Part shown: positions 63,259 to 64,000 of the stretch, in pieces
How the letters are laid out: every line of letters starts with the position of its first letter
How positions within the stretch are numbered: the first letter of the stretch is position 1
Origin: Crambe crambe
Lineage: Eukaryota; Porifera; Demospongiae; Poecilosclerida; Crambeidae
Direction of reading: 5' to 3'
Assembly (NCBI GenBank): GCA_963924555.1
Contig: OZ004588.1
Location: 4,216,001 to 4,280,000, forward strand
Length of the DNA stretch: 64,000 nucleotides
Notes under the pieces: generated by a model
Told to the model about the DNA's origin: nothing
Database searches by the model: none
Seen by the model: the letters and a program-made list of their open reading frames with translations, nothing else
Program-made: the position numbers and the translations under genes

Positions 63259-64000
63259 CTGCAGACATTAAATAATACAGATGCTATGTTAATGGCAGAC
63301 ATGAGGCATAGCCTGTGGGGCTTCAGGTTCCAAAAATCATGTACACATTAAATTTAGCAACTATTGATTGTCAAAGAAACTATTTCTCATGGTATTTAAT
63401 ACTATCTGGTAAGGATATAGCCACTCCTGAACAGTCACCCTCATGGTGATGTAGACTGGTCATACCTCATAGACTAAAGTAACTGGAATAGGCACTTGTT
63501 GTATTTTAAAATGGGCAATATGTGTTGCATAGCAACTGAAAGGAAATAAATTTTATAATAGATGAATAAGAAACTTAATTCACTGATCAAAAATTTTCTT
63601 ATCATCTGTGCATTGAATTTAGCAATTTATTAATCATCCACATTTTACAATGAACTTACGTCCCTCTAGTTTATTCTCCTTTTAGAAATGTAAAGAAGGG
63701 ACACACTATTCATTACTGAGAATGTCGAAGTTCACCTAATAGAGGCTTATTGGTGTTAGTGTATTATAACTACTAACAGTACAACGGCTCAGGAAATAGC
63801 AATTTCTGATTTGTATCAATGGTATGTGACATATAATTTTTTTAAAGGCATTTTGTTCTGCTGGCCTCACTAAACTATCAGTGTAGAGAAGATGGCATAT
63901 AATCTGAGATGGGAAGAATGAAGCTCTTGAGTGCATGTAAGAGCAGAAACATTTATTTATTTACATAATTTTCTTCTTGATATGTAATTTTTTGGCTTGC
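63259..64000. other. MTHFD1 intron at the right edge
   Basis: No further MTHFD1 exon was recognised up to the window end, so the next upstream exon lies beyond 64000. Nothing else was seen. Confidence 0.5.

Overview
The window is animal nuclear DNA: AT-rich, intron-rich, with GT-AG introns and conserved metazoan genes (cytosolic AspRS, proteasome alpha2, SNX4, 10-formyl-THF synthetase, a PEA3-like ETS factor and a PAR-type bZIP). The many hairpin elements, frequent 'gctagc' words and the P-like transposase type suggest a demosponge. That is an inference, not something the sequence proves.

Layout, left to right. (1) 1-21981: DARS1 on the minus strand, 19 exons found, with its C-terminal exon(s) beyond the left edge. 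A complete bZIP gene lies on the plus strand inside one DARS1 intron (14203-15726). (2) 22133-23908: a three-exon ETS-domain gene, minus strand, about 150 bp upstream of DARS1. (3) 24227-40039: PSMA2, minus strand, eight exons, complete, with two introns of 5-8 kb full of transposable-element debris. (4) 40040-40213: a 174-bp divergent promoter with a perfect palindromic CRE. (5) 40214-44082: SNX4, plus strand, twelve exons, complete. (6) 44862-45820: a 0.96-kb palindromic element. (7) 46231-53801: a kelch-repeat gene, minus strand, whose last coding exon is split by a 5.46-kb P-like DNA transposon (46306-51767). (8) 55328-55966: a small secreted orphan with a TATA box and a canonical kappaB motif. 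(9) 56162-63258: the C-terminal part of MTHFD1, minus strand, with its 5' part beyond the right edge and a possible small secreted gene on the opposite strand in one intron.

The most striking object is the P-like transposon. It has perfect 33-bp terminal inverted repeats that begin with CA, as in the Drosophila P element, and a 7-bp target duplication (GTTTCAC). It carries a six-exon transposase of about 1013 residues in which the D, D and E motif blocks are visible, and a second intact 315-codon gene facing it tail to tail. Removing the element and one target copy restores one open frame through the host kelch gene. The insertion is therefore real, probably recent, and both element genes still look functional.

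The rest of the non-coding DNA is mostly non-autonomous DNA-transposon debris. It includes a family of palindromic MITEs with ACAAGTAA...TTACTTGT ends, small CAGGGTT-ended elements with 5-bp target duplications, and a CATAGGC-ended element with a hairpin nested inside. There is also a degenerate LINE fragment, minisatellites and long G or C tracts. No tRNA, rRNA or CRISPR array was seen.
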